Shown: positions 1 to 5,514 of the stretch, piece after piece
Layout of the letters: each line of letters starts with the position of its first letter
Numbering within the stretch: position 1 is the stretch's first letter
Source of the DNA: an uncultured Desulfurobacterium sp.
Lineage (GTDB): Bacteria; Aquificota; Aquificia; Desulfurobacteriales; Desulfurobacteriaceae
Direction: 5' to 3'
Assembly: GCA_913055135.1 (NCBI GenBank)
Contig: CAJXJV010000100.1
Coordinates: 1-5,514, forward strand
DNA: 5,514 nucleotides
Translations under genes and position numbers: made by a program
Notes under the pieces: generated by a model
Told to the model about the DNA's origin: nothing
The model's input: only the letters and a program-made list of their open reading frames with translations
Database searches by the model: none

Positions 1-1430
1 CTTATTTGAGTGGTCCAATAGTTAAAAAGAGAACTTCTGGTTTTTTATTTCCCAAGGTAGGTTACAGAAGTGATGACGGATTTATCTACAAACAGCCTTT
101 CTACATTGTTTTAGGAAGAAGTGCGGACCTTACTTTAACCTATGAAAAGCGGTTTCGAAATGGAAATAGTAAAAGTGGGGAGCTCAGATACGTTCTTTCA
201 GAGAAAAATAGAGGAAATCTCTATTACTATGTGATAAATAGAAAAGAGGGACAGGATTGGAAATTCACTTTTTCACATGACTTTAATCCATCCGACTTTT
301 TCTATGGCAGGGGAAACGTTGAGCTGATTAACAGCAGAAGGTACTTTAAGTCCACAGACAGCTTTAACATAGAGGAGAAAACTCAGGTTTACACAAAGTC
401 GGATATAACTGTTTCCAGGCTATGGAAGCATGCCATCTTGAACATAAATGCGGTTTATCTGAACTACCTTGATGGTTCTACCGATAGGGTATATCAGAAA
501 TTCCCTACAGTTAACTTTTACCTGTTAGATATTCCAGTCTGGAACACCCCTTTCACATTCAGTACCGATTCAGAGCTTACCTACTTCTATAGGAAAGCTG
601 GTGGTAGTAGTTATCGTCTGAATATAAAACCTGCTGTCAGGTTTAGCCAATCTTTTGGTGCAGTAAAAAATACAGCAAAATGGGCATTTCTATTGACTGA
701 ATACCAGCATGGTGGAAACAGAAGTATATTTCAGTTTACAGATGTGATTACTACCACTTCCCATTATTCTCTGTCAGATAATCTTTCTCTTTCTCTTAAT
801 CCAGAGTTCCAATTCCACTTCACAGAGAATGAAGATCAAAGTGATAATCCCTTTTATGACAATTCGGACAGGATAGAAAAAGAAAAATCAATTATTCCAG
901 GCTTAACAGCCTATCTTTACCGTTCAGGGGAGAGGCTGGGAAGAGTGTCTATTTCTGGACTTTACAATTTCTACAACGATGAAGATCCCTGGGGTTTATG
1001 GAAGGTAGATCTTGACACAAATCCTGTTTCGTGGCTGAAGTTAAAGGAAACTGTTTACTACTCCCCACACGATGCTGAAGTTAAGAAAACCAATTCATAT
1101 ATTTCAGCAAATCTTATGAGAGTTTCGTTGTGGTTGAACCACTACTACGATTTTGACGAAGAGATAAGTGCAAACTATTTGCGGTGGGGATTCTCTCTTC
1201 CAATAAACAGAATTTTTTCTTTCTCTTACCAGCAGAGGTACGACCTGAAACTTTCTGAAGACAGGGAAAGGGAGTACGGGTTTTCAGCCAATAGAGGTTG
1301 CTGGAACGGCAGGCTTTCCTATAGGTGGGTGAAGAACTACGACAACACAATTGATTATCAGATACTTTTGACAATAAATCTCCTTAAACTCGGAAACTAC
1401 GGATATAAGTTTATGGGGAGGAGAGAGTAG
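1..1430 (+). CDS. lptD: LPS-assembly protein LptD, C-terminal beta-barrel part (5' end missing)
   Basis: LptD is the outer-membrane beta-barrel that, with the lipoprotein LptE, inserts lipopolysaccharide into the outer leaflet. The reading frame is already open at the left edge (first complete codon TAT at 3-5), so the TTG at 6 is an internal Leu codon and not the start; the signal peptide and periplasmic OstA/LptA-like domain lie outside. What is present begins with the typical barrel-entry signature (KRTSGFLFPKVGYRS, then G-F-I-Y-K-Q-P-F-Y) and continues with the GELRY segment and many alternating aromatic/polar strands with Asn/Asp/Gly/Ser turns. The end (RGCWNGRLSYRW, then strands ending near GNYGYK) matches the family's C-terminal strands. 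Only one cysteine is visible (codon 1299-1301), where E. coli LptD has an adjacent Cys pair. The stop is TAG at 1428-1430. No terminator follows; a tRNA promoter starts 8 bases later. The family call is from recognised motifs, not a search; another OstA-family barrel is the only serious alternative. Confidence 0.85.
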   Translation, partial: YLSGPIVKKRTSGFLFPKVGYRSDDGFIYKQPFYIVLGRSADLTLTYEKRFRNGNSKSGELRYVLSEKNRGNLYYYVINRKEGQDWKFTFSHDFNPSDFFYGRGNVELINSRRYFKSTDSFNIEEKTQVYTKSDITVSRLWKHAILNINAVYLNYLDGSTDRVYQKFPTVNFYLLDIPVWNTPFTFSTDSELTYFYRKAGGSSYRLNIKPAVRFSQSFGAVKNTAKWAFLLTEYQHGGNRSIFQFTDVITTTSHYSLSDNLSLSLNPEFQFHFTENEDQSDNPFYDNSDRIEKEKSIIPGLTAYLYRSGERLGRVSISGLYNFYNDEDPWGLWKVDLDTNPVSWLKLKETVYYSPHDAEVKKTNSYISANLMRVSLWLNHYYDFDEEISANYLRWGFSLPINRIFSFSYQQRYDLKLSEDREREYGFSANRGCWNGRLSYRWVKNYDNTIDYQILLTINLLKLGNYGYKFMGRRE

Positions 1431-1437
1431 TTCAAAC

Positions 1438-1466
1438 TTGACATAAAAAATTGCCTTTCATATTTT
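1438..1466 (+). promoter_or_regulatory. sigma-70-type promoter for the tRNA-Arg gene
   Basis: A perfect -35 box TTGACA (1438-1443) is followed by a 17-base spacer and TATTTT (1461-1466, four of six matches to TATAAT). Transcription would start around 1473-1475, just ahead of the mature tRNA 5' end at 1481, leaving only a very short leader for RNase P to remove. A TCTAAT at 1467-1472 resembles a -10 box more closely but lies 23 bases from the -35, too far. The promoter begins just after the lptD stop codon. Confidence 0.7.
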
Positions 1467-1480
1467 TCTAATCTGCAAGT

Positions 1481-1557
1481 GCGCCCGTAGCTCAGTAGGA
1501 TAGAGCGCGAGATTCCTAATCTCGAGGCCGCAGGTTCGATCCCTGCCGGGCGCACCA
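1481..1557 (+). tRNA. tRNA-Arg (anticodon CCT)
   Basis: A full cloverleaf can be folded by eye. The acceptor stem pairs 1481-1487 with 1547-1553 (seven G-C pairs). The D stem is GCTC/GAGC (1490-1493 with 1503-1506). The anticodon stem CGAGA/TCTCG encloses the loop TTCCTAA, with anticodon CCT at 1515-1517. A five-base variable loop (1525-1529) precedes the T stem GCAGG/CCTGC and the loop TTCGATC. The discriminator base is A1554 and CCA is encoded at 1555-1557. The anticodon reads AGG. The arginine identity elements A20 (1500) and C35 (1516) are both present, which supports charging by arginyl-tRNA synthetase. AGG and AGA are the common arginine codons in the neighbouring genes, so this tRNA serves a frequently used codon here. 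The all-G-C acceptor stem is typical of thermophiles. Confidence 0.97.
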
Positions 1558-1569
1558 TTTTTTATTTTT
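1530..1569 (+). terminator. possible T-tract terminator after the tRNA
   Basis: Directly after the encoded CCA comes a run of six T, one A and five more T (1558-1569). No separate hairpin precedes it, but the G-C-rich T arm and acceptor stem of the tRNA could act as the upstream structure. This would end the tRNA transcript before the rplS promoter at 1571. It could also simply be A+T-rich spacer, so the call is weak. Confidence 0.3.
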
Positions 1570-1570
1570 G

Positions 1571-1598
1571 TTGACTTTTTTCAGAAAATCCATAAAAT
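1571..1598 (+). promoter_or_regulatory. sigma-70-type promoter for rplS-rnhB-yraN
   Basis: TTGACT (1571-1576, five of six matches) and TAAAAT (1593-1598, five of six) are separated by 16 bases. The predicted start near 1605 would leave a leader of about 30 bases before the rplS ATG at 1637, too short for a large ribosomal-protein leader structure. The position right after the tRNA T-tract suggests that rplS and its followers are transcribed separately from the tRNA, although read-through remains possible. Confidence 0.6.
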
Positions 1599-1623
1599 TT
1601 GCACTCGCCTTTTACTACGGATT

Positions 1624-1630
1624 GGGAGGT
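1624..1630 (+). promoter_or_regulatory. rplS ribosome binding site
   Basis: GGGAGGT lies six bases before the ATG at 1637. It decides the start of rplS: the frame stays open upstream to a TTG at 1568, but that codon precedes the promoter and would add 23 residues not seen in the L19 family. Confidence 0.85.
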
Positions 1631-1636
1631 TTTATT

Positions 1637-2008
1637 ATGGCTGGACTTGATGAACTTATGAAAGTAGTTCAGGAGAAATATATCAGGACAGATATTCCTG
1701 AGTTTAGACCTGGAGATACAGTAAGAGTTTATGTGAAGGTTAAGGAAGGGGACAAAGAGAGAATACAGGCTTTTGAAGGTGTTGTTATCAGGAAAAGAGG
1801 CTCTGGAACGGATGGAACTTTCACTGTAAGAAAGGTCTCCTACGGAATTGGAGTTGAAAGGACATTTCCATTCAACGCAAAGGTAATAGATAGGATTGAA
1901 GTTCTTAAGAGAGGTATTGTAAGAAGGGCAAGACTCTACTACCTCAGAGAGCGTAAAGGTAAAGCTGCAAGGGTTAAAGAGAAGAAAGAGTGGATGACCA
2001 AGAAGTAA
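1637..2008 (+). CDS. rplS: 50S ribosomal protein L19
   Basis: L19 is a large-subunit protein located at the interface with the 30S subunit, where it contributes to an intersubunit bridge. The 123-residue product has the usual layout: an N-terminal helix ([14 protein letters not shown]), the conserved [18 protein letters not shown] strand region, the signature [12 protein letters not shown], the block [18 protein letters not shown], the core [22 protein letters not shown], and a basic tail for rRNA contact. It is slightly longer than the about 115 residues of E. coli L19, the excess being in the basic C-terminus. The ATG at 1637 is chosen for its strong ribosome binding site and because the family begins at this point. 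Its last 19 bases overlap the GTG of rnhB. In many bacteria rplS sits at the end of the rpsP-rimM-trmD operon and before rnhB; here only the downstream part of that order is kept, with a tRNA and lptD upstream. Confidence 0.97.
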   Translation: MAGLDELMKVVQEKYIRTDIPEFRPGDTVRVYVKVKEGDKERIQAFEGVVIRKRGSGTDGTFTVRKVSYGIGVERTFPFNAKVIDRIEVLKRGIVRRARLYYLRERKGKAARVKEKKEWMTKK

Positions 2009-2700
2009 TCCTTCAGTTTGAAAGAGAGTACTGGAATAAAGGTTTCAATCTGATAGCCGGGGTTGACGAGGCGGGAAGAGGTCCTCTTGCAGGACCTGTT
2101 GTGGCGGCAGCAGTTATCTTCCCGCAGAACGTCAATCCTTTTTTATTTAGGGATTCAAAAAAGTTAACGGAAAAGAAGAGGAGGGAACTCTTCTTTAGAA
2201 TTTGTGAAGAGGCTATTACTGTTAGTGTTGGTTTTGCCGATTCCTTAGAGATAGATGAAATCAACATCCTGAATGCAACGAAGCTTGCAGTAAAAAGGGC
2301 TCTTTTTTCCCTTTCTGTTGAGCCAGAATTTCTGATTACGGATGCTCTAAAGATAGAAGGATTTGAGAGTAGGTCTTTAGTTCTTGTTAAGGGGGATGAG
2401 AGAAGTTTTTCCTGTGCCTGTGCCAGTGTGGTTGCAAAGGTGGTCAGGGATTTTATAATGGAGGAACTGGCTAAGGTTTTTCCCGAGTACGGTTTTGAAA
2501 AGCATAAAGGTTATCCAACTAAGTTTCACATTGACAGGATAGAAGAATTGGGTGTTTCTCCCATTCACAGGAGGAGTTTTGGAAGGGTCAGAGAGAAGGG
2601 AGAGAGGCAAACAGGGGGAAAAGATAGCTTCCCGGTATCTATTGAAGAAAGGTTACTCTATTATCAGGAAAAACTACAGGAGCTTCTCCGGAGAGATTGA
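1990..2700 (+). CDS. rnhB: ribonuclease HII
   Basis: RNase HII cuts the RNA strand of RNA/DNA hybrids and nicks at single ribonucleotides left in DNA, starting ribonucleotide excision repair. The 236-residue product shows the family motifs in order: [20 protein letters not shown] (acidic pair D26/E27 and the GRG junction-sensing motif at 29-31), [10 protein letters not shown] (55-64), [16 protein letters not shown], a third acidic residue D118 (LITDAL), VKGDERSF (D136), SVVAKVVRD (D154), and HKGYPTKFH with the conserved Tyr175, then HRRSFGRV. By family alignment D26, E27 and D118 should bind metal; the fourth acidic residue is D136 or D154. The GTG start at 1990 is the furthest upstream start in frame and lies inside rplS; only a weak purine stretch precedes it, so translation is probably coupled to rplS. 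After HRRSFGRV a charged tail of about 36 residues, ending in a likely helix, overlaps yraN. Confidence 0.96.
   Translation: MDDQEVILQFEREYWNKGFNLIAGVDEAGRGPLAGPVVAAAVIFPQNVNPFLFRDSKKLTEKKRRELFFRICEEAITVSVGFADSLEIDEINILNATKLAVKRALFSLSVEPEFLITDALKIEGFESRSLVLVKGDERSFSCACASVVAKVVRDFIMEELAKVFPEYGFEKHKGYPTKFHIDRIEELGVSPIHRRSFGRVREKGERQTGGKDSFPVSIEERLLYYQEKLQELLRRD
2569..2576 (+). promoter_or_regulatory. yraN ribosome binding site inside rnhB
   Basis: AGGAGGAG within the rnhB coding sequence lies two to four bases ahead of a TTG at 2579. The match to the anti-Shine-Dalgarno sequence is strong but the spacing is short. It favours the TTG at 2579 over the in-frame GTG at 2552, which has only a weak purine stretch upstream. 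The bases also encode Arg-Arg-Ser of rnhB (HRRSFG), so the match could be partly accidental. Confidence 0.5.
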
Positions 2701-2944
2701 CATTATTGCTTTTGATGAAGCTCAGAGAATTCTTGTTTTTATTGAAGTTCGTTTCAGATCTGGAAACTTTCAGGTTGATCCTCTGGAATCGGTGGATTAT
2801 AGGAAGCAGAAAAAAATCAGGAAGACCGCTCTTAAATTCCTTTCAGAGACAAAAATTCCCTATGATTCTGTTAGATTTGATGTTGTTGGGATAGTTGAAA
2901 GGGATGGAAAGTTTGAGATAGAACATGTAGAGGATGCCTTTTGA
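2579..2944 (+). CDS. yraN: YraN family (UPF0102) putative nuclease-fold protein
   Basis: This is a small soluble protein of the UPF0102/YraN family, whose fold resembles PD-(D/E)XK nucleases and Holliday junction resolvases; the cellular role is not firmly settled. From the TTG start it has 121 residues. Family blocks appear in order: [20 protein letters not shown] (10-29), RKNYRS then [10 protein letters not shown] (E39 and D41 of the GEID motif), LVFIEVRFRSG (E56, with Arg58 where many members have Lys; E. coli YraN also has EVR here), the VDYRKQKKIRKTALKFL helix, VRFDVVGI, and the usual C-terminal IEHVEDAF. The start is uncertain: TTG 2579 has a good but closely spaced Shine-Dalgarno sequence, while GTG 2552 would add nine residues. 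Either start is deep inside rnhB, giving an overlap of 122 or 149 bases in the +1 frame. The rnhB-yraN order is common in bacteria and supports the call. The TGA stop at 2942-2944 is followed by the infB leader. Confidence 0.92.
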   Translation: MEGSERRERGKQGEKIASRYLLKKGYSIIRKNYRSFSGEIDIIAFDEAQRILVFIEVRFRSGNFQVDPLESVDYRKQKKIRKTALKFLSETKIPYDSVRFDVVGIVERDGKFEIEHVEDAF

Positions 2945-2954
2945 CTTGAATTGT

Positions 2955-2963
2955 TGCTATAAT
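2955..2963 (+). promoter_or_regulatory. extended -10 promoter for infB
   Basis: TGCTATAAT at 2955-2963 is a perfect extended -10 element (TG, one base, then consensus TATAAT). The -35 region at the right distance (about 2935-2940, TGCCTT, inside the yraN 3' end) is poor, which extended -10 promoters tolerate. A TTGACT at 2941-2946 spans the yraN stop but is only 11 bases from the -10 box, too close to serve with it. The transcript would start near 2970, leaving a leader of about 53 bases before the infB start. infB could thus be expressed independently of the rplS cluster, with read-through adding to it, since no terminator is visible. Confidence 0.6.
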
Positions 2964-2990
2964 TCGCCTGCTGTTTATATTTATGTTGGA

Positions 2991-3010
2991 GTTTCTAACC
3001 GTTTAGAGAT
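2991..3010 (+). promoter_or_regulatory. small hairpin in the infB leader next to the Shine-Dalgarno sequence
   Basis: Bases 2991-2998 can pair with 3003-3010 around a four-base loop CCGT: five perfect pairs (TCTAA with TTAGA), then G-U, T-A and G-U pairs. The stem ends exactly at the infB Shine-Dalgarno sequence. It is A+T-rich and weak, especially at high temperature. Whether it affects infB translation is unknown; it may be chance. Confidence 0.25.
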
Positions 3011-3016
3011 GGAGGT
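3011..3016 (+). promoter_or_regulatory. infB ribosome binding site
   Basis: GGAGGT lies six bases ahead of the TTG at 3023, an ideal spacing. It fixes the infB start: in the same frame a TAA at 2996-2998 blocks extension upstream, and no ATG or GTG lies between that stop and 3023. Confidence 0.85.
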
Positions 3017-3022
3017 TTCGTT

Positions 3023-5514
3023 TTGGCGAAGGTAAGAGTTCACCAGCTTGCAAAAGAGCTTGGTATGTCATCAAAAGAGTTAGTAAAAAAGCTTCGTGAG
3101 GAGCTTGATATACAGGTTAAAAGTATTCACTCTGGACTTGATGAGAAACAGGTCATGCTTGTTAAAGAGTTTATCAGGCCTGTTCGAGTAGAGATTTCAA
3201 AACCTGCTGCTACTAAGAAGAAGATAGAAGAGCCTATACTTGTAGAGGAAAAAGCTGAGGAAGTTAAGGTTTCACCAGAAACGAAGCCGGAGAAAATTGT
3301 TCAGGCAGAAACAGAGGAGAAACCTGAGAAAAAAGAAGAGCGGCCAGAAAGAAAAGAAGTAGTGGCAGAGAAAAAGGAAGAGAGAAAAGAGGAGAAACCA
3401 AGAAGAAGATCCGATGTGAGGATTCTTTCTCCTGAAGAGCTTGCAAGGAGAAGGCGTAGAAGAAGGAAGCCTTTCAGGAAACGTGAAGAGGAGAGGCGTA
3501 AAGAAAAGGTAGAAGGTAAAGAGGAAAGACCTCCGAGAAGAAAAGAGAAACCAGAAAGACCAAGAAGAGAAGAAAAGCAAAAGCCTGTAGAGGAAAAAGT
3601 AACAAGGGAGCAGCTTGAAAAATTGGTTGCTTCTACGAAAGAGAGTAGAGAGAAAGAAAAAACAAAAACTGCAGAAGAAATTCTTGCTGAGAAAAAAAGA
3701 GAGCAGAAGGAGCTTGAGGATCAGAAGAAGTTTGAAGAGCTCATGAGAAAGATCGAGGAAAAGAACAGAGCCAAGAGGAAAAAGCGTAAAAAGAAAAAGA
3801 AGGAAGAGGTTAAGGAGGAGATTCCTTTTGAGGAACTCTCGGAAGAGGAACAGCTTCAAAGGCTCATCGAAGAAGAAGAGAGAGCCAGAACCGTTATTAT
3901 ACCTGAAGTAATCTCAGCAAGGGAGTTTGCGGAGAAGCTTGGTATAGAACCTAATCAACTTCTTCAGGATTTAATTGCGCTTGGAAAGTTCATCGCAATA
4001 AATCAACCAATAGATTTTGAAACAGCTGCAAAAGTTGCTGAAAAATACGATAAAGTTGTCAAGCTCGAGGGTGAAGAGGAAGAAGAGACTCTTCTCGAAA
4101 AGGAACTTGAAGAAACACCAGATAGAGAGGAGGATCTCAAGCCCCGTCCTCCAATCATTACAGTTATGGGGCATGTTGACCATGGAAAGACAACTCTTCT
4201 TGATTACATAAGGAAGACAAAAGTTGCTGAAAGAGAGGCTGGAGGAATTACCCAGCACATTGGTGCTTCTGTTGTGGAAATTGACACAAACGAAGGTAAG
4301 AAAAAGCTCGTTTTCCTTGATACTCCCGGTCACGAAGCCTTCACCGCGATGAGGGCGAGAGGAGCTCAGGTAACAGATATTGCTGTTCTTGTTGTTGCAG
4401 CCGATGATGGTGTAATGCCACAGACTGTTGAGGCTATAAACCACGCTAAAGCTGCTGGTGTCCCAATAATTGTTGCAATTAACAAGATTGATAAACCGGG
4501 TGCAAATCCAGATAGGGTTAAGCAGGAGCTTACACAGCATGGTCTCATTGCAGAAGACTGGGGTGGTGATACTGTAATGGTTCCGGTCTCTGCAAAGACC
4601 GGTCAGGGAGTCGATGAACTCCTTGAAATGATAGCTCTTCAGGCAGAGCTTATGGAACTCAAGGCAAATCCAGAAAAAAGTGCTCGTGGTGTTGTTCTTG
4701 AAGCAAAGCTTGATAAGAGGAGAGGTCCCGTTGCCACATTCCTTGTTCAGAGTGGAACCCTAAGGGCGGGAGATGCTGTTGTTGCAGGTCTTTATGCCGG
4801 AAAAATAAGAGCAATGTTTGATGATAAAGGGAATCCTGTTAAGGAAGCAGGACCTTCAATCCCTGTTGAAGTTCTTGGTCTTGATGGCGTTCCGTTAGCC
4901 GGTGACAAGTTCTACGTTGTTAAAGATGAAAAGACAGCAAGAAAGATTGCAGAGAAGAGGCAGGAGCTGGCAAGAGAGTCTGCCCTTGAGAGAGAGAAGA
5001 GAGTCTCCCTTGAAGAGCTATTTTCTCAGATGCAGCAGGGAGAAGTTAAGGAGCTCAACATTGTTCTTAAAGCTGATGCTCAGGGTTCTATAGAAGCTAT
5101 CAGGAAATCACTTGAGGAACTCTCAACAGATGAAGTAAAAGTCAGAATAATCCATGCAGGTGTTGGTCCAATAACAGAGAACGACATTATGCTTGCTACT
5201 GCTTCTAACGCAATCGTTGTAGGATTTAACGTAAGACCGGATTCTTCTGCAAGGAAAGCTGCGGAGAAAGAAAAAGTTGACGTAAGAACTTACAGAGTTA
5301 TCTACGATATTGTTGATGAAGTTAAGAAGGCTATGCAGGGTCTCCTCACTCCAGAGGAGAAAGAGGTTTACCTCGGTTCTGCTGAAGTCAGGGCAACATT
5401 TAAAGTTCCAAAAGTTGGGACTGTTGCCGGTTGTTACGTGAGGGATGGAGTTATCAAAAGAAATGCAAACGTCAGACTTGTCAGGGACGGTGTGGTTGTT
5501 TACGATGGTAAGAT
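3023..5514 (+). CDS. infB: translation initiation factor IF2 (3' end missing)
   Basis: IF2 is the ribosome-associated GTPase that places initiator fMet-tRNA in the P site and promotes subunit joining. The frame is open from a TTG start to the window edge (830 codons). Domains in order: an N-terminal IF2_N helical domain (about 1-55, starting [16 protein letters not shown]); a highly charged Lys/Glu/Arg linker (about 60-285); a second IF2_N-like domain (about 290-350, [16 protein letters not shown]); the GTPase domain with G1 GHVDHGKTT (383-391), G2 GGITQHI (407-413, Thr410), G3 DTPGH (433-437, His437 catalytic), G4 NKID (487-490) and G5 SAK (523-525); beta-barrel domain II (about 554-640); domain III (about 674-778, with LKADAQGS and [12 protein letters not shown]); and the start of domain IV (from about 781). 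The last part of domain IV, which binds the fMet-tRNA end, is cut off. The start is supported by GGAGGT six bases upstream and by the family-typical N-terminus. infB usually lies beside nusA; here it follows yraN with its own promoter. Confidence 0.97.
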   Translation, partial: MAKVRVHQLAKELGMSSKELVKKLREELDIQVKSIHSGLDEKQVMLVKEFIRPVRVEISKPAATKKKIEEPILVEEKAEEVKVSPETKPEKIVQAETEEKPEKKEERPERKEVVAEKKEERKEEKPRRRSDVRILSPEELARRRRRRRKPFRKREEERRKEKVEGKEERPPRRKEKPERPRREEKQKPVEEKVTREQLEKLVASTKESREKEKTKTAEEILAEKKREQKELEDQKKFEELMRKIEEKNRAKRKKRKKKKKEEVKEEIPFEELSEEEQLQRLIEEEERARTVIIPEVISAREFAEKLGIEPNQLLQDLIALGKFIAINQPIDFETAAKVAEKYDKVVKLEGEEEEETLLEKELEETPDREEDLKPRPPIITVMGHVDHGKTTLLDYIRKTKVAEREAGGITQHIGASVVEIDTNEGKKKLVFLDTPGHEAFTAMRARGAQVTDIAVLVVAADDGVMPQTVEAINHAKAAGVPIIVAINKIDKPGANPDRVKQELTQHGLIAEDWGGDTVMVPVSAKTGQGVDELLEMIALQAELMELKANPEKSARGVVLEAKLDKRRGPVATFLVQSGTLRAGDAVVAGLYAGKIRAMFDDKGNPVKEAGPSIPVEVLGLDGVPLAGDKFYVVKDEKTARKIAEKRQELARESALEREKRVSLEELFSQMQQGEVKELNIVLKADAQGSIEAIRKSLEELSTDEVKVRIIHAGVGPITENDIMLATASNAIVVGFNVRPDSSARKAAEKEKVDVRTYRVIYDIVDEVKKAMQGLLTPEEKEVYLGSAEVRATFKVPKVGTVAGCYVRDGVIKRNANVRLVRDGVVVYDGK

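Noticed and set aside
1114..1374. Reverse-strand open frame opposite the lptD 3' end
   Set aside because: No family motifs, low-complexity Ser/Arg sequence, and opposite a gene with clear barrel features.
1568..1636. Upstream TTG start for rplS adding 23 residues
   Set aside because: It would precede the promoter at 1571-1598, has no ribosome binding site, and the extra residues are not part of L19; the ATG at 1637 has GGGAGGT at ideal spacing.
2013..2267. Reverse-strand open frame opposite the rnhB 5' half
   Set aside because: It mirrors conserved RNase HII codons and shows no domain of its own.
2941..2963. TTGACT plus TATAAT as a standard promoter
   Set aside because: The spacing is 11 bases, too short for a sigma-70 promoter; the extended -10 reading explains the site better.
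2983..3006. Seven-codon leader peptide (ATG to TAG) in the infB leader
   Set aside because: It has no ribosome binding site, no run of a regulatory amino acid and no attenuator structure, so it is probably chance.
3810..3822. Internal ribosome binding site AAGGAGGAG in infB, suggesting a shorter IF2 form
   Set aside because: The in-frame codon after it is ATT and no ATG, GTG or TTG in the infB frame lies at a suitable distance; the purines simply encode Lys-Glu-Glu.
3272..3859. Long reverse-strand open frame opposite the infB linker
   Set aside because: Its Leu/Phe/Ser-rich product is what results from reading the complement of Lys/Glu/Arg codons. It looks like a membrane protein only by composition and lies opposite a certain gene.
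3971..4540. Reverse-strand open frame opposite the IF2 second N-domain and GTPase domain
   Set aside because: It is antisense to highly conserved GTPase motifs, has no recognisable family features, and carries Asn/Cys-rich sequence unlike the neighbouring genes.

Overview
The window reads as ordinary chromosomal housekeeping DNA from a Gram-negative, probably thermophilic bacterium. The LptD-type outer-membrane protein points to a lipopolysaccharide-bearing envelope. The tRNA acceptor stem is made of seven G-C pairs although the surrounding DNA is A+T-leaning, and the proteins are rich in Lys, Glu, Arg and Ile; both fit a thermophile. Arginine is written mostly with AGA and AGG. A deep-branching thermophile of the Aquificota/Desulfurobacteriaceae kind would fit, but that assignment is inference and not proven by the sequence.

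Everything lies on the + strand. (1) 1-1430 is the 3' part of an lptD-like gene encoding most of the LPS-assembly beta-barrel; its 5' end is outside the window. (2) 1431-1636 holds a promoter with a perfect TTGACA box, a tRNA-Arg (anticodon CCT), a T-rich tract, a second promoter and the rplS ribosome binding site. (3) 1637-2944 is a compact cluster rplS - rnhB - yraN (ribosomal protein L19, RNase HII, UPF0102 nuclease-fold protein). rnhB starts inside rplS, and yraN starts well inside rnhB. (4) 2945-3022 is a short leader with an extended -10 promoter overlapping or adjoining the yraN end, a small hairpin and a strong Shine-Dalgarno sequence. (5) 3023-5514 is infB (translation initiation factor IF2), with 830 codons present and the C-terminal end cut off by the window edge.

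The common theme after lptD is protein synthesis: a tRNA, a large-subunit ribosomal protein and IF2. rnhB and yraN, which act on nucleic acids, ride behind rplS as they do in many bacteria. There is no gene-free stretch longer than 300 bases and no mobile element, CRISPR array or sign of transfer. I did not find an undescribed system. The points most worth a second look are the long rnhB/yraN coding overlap, the non-ATG starts of three consecutive genes, the polybasic blocks in the IF2 linker, and the placement of infB behind this cluster.
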